NCBI RefSeq assembly: GCF_001691555.1
Contig: NZ_MAYN01000008.1
Location: 1,232,682 to 1,296,681, forward strand
Length of the DNA: 64,000 bases
Direction: 5' to 3'
From: Pantoea eucrina
GTDB taxonomy: Bacteria > Pseudomonadota > Gammaproteobacteria > Enterobacterales > Enterobacteriaceae
Shown here: positions 62,526-64,000 of the stretch, piece by piece
Position numbering within the stretch: the first letter of the stretch is position 1
Layout of the letters: every line of letters starts with the position of its first letter
Program-made: the position numbers and the translations under genes
Notes under the pieces: model-generated
The model's database searches: none
What the model was told of the DNA's origin: nothing
The model's input: the letters and a program-made list of their open reading frames with translations, nothing else

Positions 62526-64000
62526 ATGTCCGTCCCCCCGCTGTCGCATTTTTTACCCGCCACGCGCAGATGGTTTGCGCAGACGTTCGATCAGGCGACG
62601 CCGGTTCAGCAGGCCGCCTGGGACGCCATCGCCCGCGGCAGCCATACGCTGGTGGTGGCGCCGACCGGCTCCGGCAAAACGCTGGCGGCGTTTCTGCACG
62701 CTATTGATGCGCTGTTTCGCGAGCGCAGTCGGGAGGCCACCGTCGCGCCCGGTGAAACCACGCGCGTGCTCTATATTTCGCCGGTTAAGGCGCTGGCCGC
62801 CGACGTGGCGCGCAACCTGCAGCTGCCGCTGGCGGGCGTCAGCGCCTGTCGTCAGCAGCAGGGCGAACCGGCCATCGCGCTCCGCTGCGGGATCCGCAGC
62901 GGCGATACGCCGGCGCGCGAGCGTGCAGCGCTGCGACGCCATCCGCCCGATATTTTAATCACGACGCCGGAGTCGCTCTATCTGCTGCTGACCTCGCAGG
63001 GGCGCGACACGCTGCGCGGGGTCACCAGCGTCATCGTTGATGAAATTCACGCGCTGGCGGGTAACAAACGCGGCGCGCATCTGGCGCTGTCGCTGGAGCG
63101 GCTTGATGCGCTGCTGGCCCGGCCGGCGCAGCGTATCGGATTATCTGCGACGGTCAACCCGCCGGAGACCGTGGCGCGGTTTCTGGCCGGTCGCCGGCAG
63201 GTCACTATCGTTAATCCGCCTATGCCGCGCCCGCTGCAGCTCCGCGTGACGGTCCCGGTACCGGATCTGACGGCTCCCCCGCCGCTGCCGGGGAGCGAAA
63301 GCGAAGCCGGCACGCTCTGGCCGCATCTGGAGGCAGGAATACTGGCTGCGGTGCTGCGCCATCACACCACGCTGGTGTTTACCAATTCGCGCGCGCTGGC
63401 AGAAAAGCTGACGGCGCGCCTTAACGTCCGCTGGCAGCAGCAGCAGCGCGACGCCTCCGCAGAGATTGCTCGGGCGCACCACGGCTCCGTTGCCCGGGAG
63501 CAGCGCCTGCTGATCGAGAGCGCGCTGAAAAGCGGTGCGCTGCGCTGCGTGGTGGCCACCTCCAGCCTGGAGCTGGGGATCGATATGGGCAGCGTCGGAC
63601 AGGTGATTCAGGTCGGTGCGCCGCCGTCTGTTGCCAGCGCCCTGCAGCGCACCGGACGCGCCGGACACCGGCCGGGCAGTACGCCGCAGGGCGAGTTCTG
63701 GCCCCGTTCGCGCAGCGAGCTGCTGCAGACGGCGGTGATCGTCACGGCCATGCAGACGGGAGAGACGGAGCCGCTGATTGTGCCGGAAAACCCGCTGGAT
63801 ATTCTCGCCCAGCAGACCATCGCCGCCGCCGCCATGGCGCCGCTGGACGCCGGCGGCTGGTTTGAGCAGGTCACGCGCAGCGCGCCCTTTCTGACGCTGT
63901 CACGGCACGATTACGATGCGGTGCTGGCGATGCTGACGGGACGTGACAACACTGACGCGTTCGCCCTGCTGCGCCCGCGGCTGATCCATGACCTGCAGAC
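62526..64000 (+). CDS. lhr: ATP-dependent helicase Lhr, N-terminal part (runs off window)
   Basis: The frame is open from ATG 62526 (AAGGAG six bases upstream) to the window end, 491 codons. Superfamily 2 motifs in order: VVAPTGSGKTLAAFLHA (I), YISPVKALAADV (Ia), TTPESLYLLLTSQ, VIVDEIHALAGNKRG (DEIH, II), IGLSATVNPPE (III), TLVFTNSRALAEKL (IV), VVATSSLELGIDMG (V) and QRTGRAGHRPGS (VI). Length and motif order match E. coli Lhr (about 1,500 residues), a DNA helicase implicated in repair. Confidence 0.95.
   Translation, partial: MSVPPLSHFLPATRRWFAQTFDQATPVQQAAWDAIARGSHTLVVAPTGSGKTLAAFLHAIDALFRERSREATVAPGETTRVLYISPVKALAADVARNLQLPLAGVSACRQQQGEPAIALRCGIRSGDTPARERAALRRHPPDILITTPESLYLLLTSQGRDTLRGVTSVIVDEIHALAGNKRGAHLALSLERLDALLARPAQRIGLSATVNPPETVARFLAGRRQVTIVNPPMPRPLQLRVTVPVPDLTAPPPLPGSESEAGTLWPHLEAGILAAVLRHHTTLVFTNSRALAEKLTARLNVRWQQQQRDASAEIARAHHGSVAREQRLLIESALKSGALRCVVATSSLELGIDMGSVGQVIQVGAPPSVASALQRTGRAGHRPGSTPQGEFWPRSRSELLQTAVIVTAMQTGETEPLIVPENPLDILAQQTIAAAAMAPLDAGGWFEQVTRSAPFLTLSRHDYDAVLAMLTGRDNTDAFALLRPRLIHDLQ

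Overview
The window comes from an enteric gammaproteobacterium, most likely in the Erwiniaceae (Pantoea/Erwinia/Mixta type). Many genes are recognisable homologues of Escherichia coli chromosomal genes (sotB, ynfM-ynfL-mlc-ynfK, ynfD, ynfB, ynfA, ydfG, dcp, ybiU, lhr). Their local order partly matches the E. coli region around mlc and ydfG/dcp, but they are interleaved with accessory operons. The DNA is GC-rich by eye and gene-dense. I saw no insertion sequence, integrase, CRISPR array, rRNA or tRNA. The genus is inference.

Layout. 1-6.6 kb: 3' end of an M20 peptidase gene with an MHS-family transporter, a YoaK-like 32-residue membrane peptide, sotB, a small Cys-rich protein, and the divergent pair ynfM/ynfL. 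6.7-16.2 kb: mlc with candidate CRP and Mlc sites, ynfK, an OsmVWXY-type osmoprotectant ABC transporter, a DHA2 exporter, ynfD, ynfB, ynfA and ydfG. 16.2-21.3 kb: purine catabolism genes guaD and hpxO on either side of dcp; each has a near-consensus sigma-54 promoter and NtrC-like sites upstream. 21.3-25.8 kb: a secreted eight-cysteine peptide and an unassigned three-gene operon (FAD polyol-phosphate dehydrogenase, DhnA-type aldolase, FGGY kinase). 25.9-29.7 kb: class C beta-lactamase without ampR, a GNAT enzyme, ybiU and a YciT-like DeoR regulator.

29.8-40.5 kb: an erythritol-type (ery) locus. eryA-eryB-eryC-eryD are divergent from DUF2291-eryE-eryF-eryG and a DeoR regulator. The kinase phosphorylates the imported tetritol, EryB oxidises it, EryC acts on the tetrulose phosphate, and EryD probably represses. 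The TpiA-like (EryH) and RpiB-like (EryI) isomerases of the Brucella pathway are not in the window. 40.5-45 kb is a patchwork: a RES-type toxin/antitoxin pair, a membrane acyltransferase, a nucleotidyltransferase-like protein whose start codon lies directly behind a rho-independent terminator, a 51-residue protein and a GGCT-like protein.

45.2-61.9 kb holds what I consider the most interesting system: two divergent operons for a surface or periplasmic polysaccharide. The right operon encodes a BcsA-like membrane glycosyltransferase, three tandem DUF3131 proteins, a soluble PAS hybrid kinase with two receiver domains and an Hpt domain, and a secreted GH2 hydrolase. The left operon encodes an OpgC-like acyltransferase, a predicted outer-membrane barrel, and an RsbU/RsbV/RsbW-like partner-switching triad; a secreted esterase converges on it. 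The set suggests synthesis, trimming, acyl decoration and dual phospho-signalling control of an uncharacterised glycan. The window ends with a periplasmic PEBP protein and the 5' part of lhr, which runs off the end.

Functions come from sequence motifs and remembered family sequences; no database search was run.
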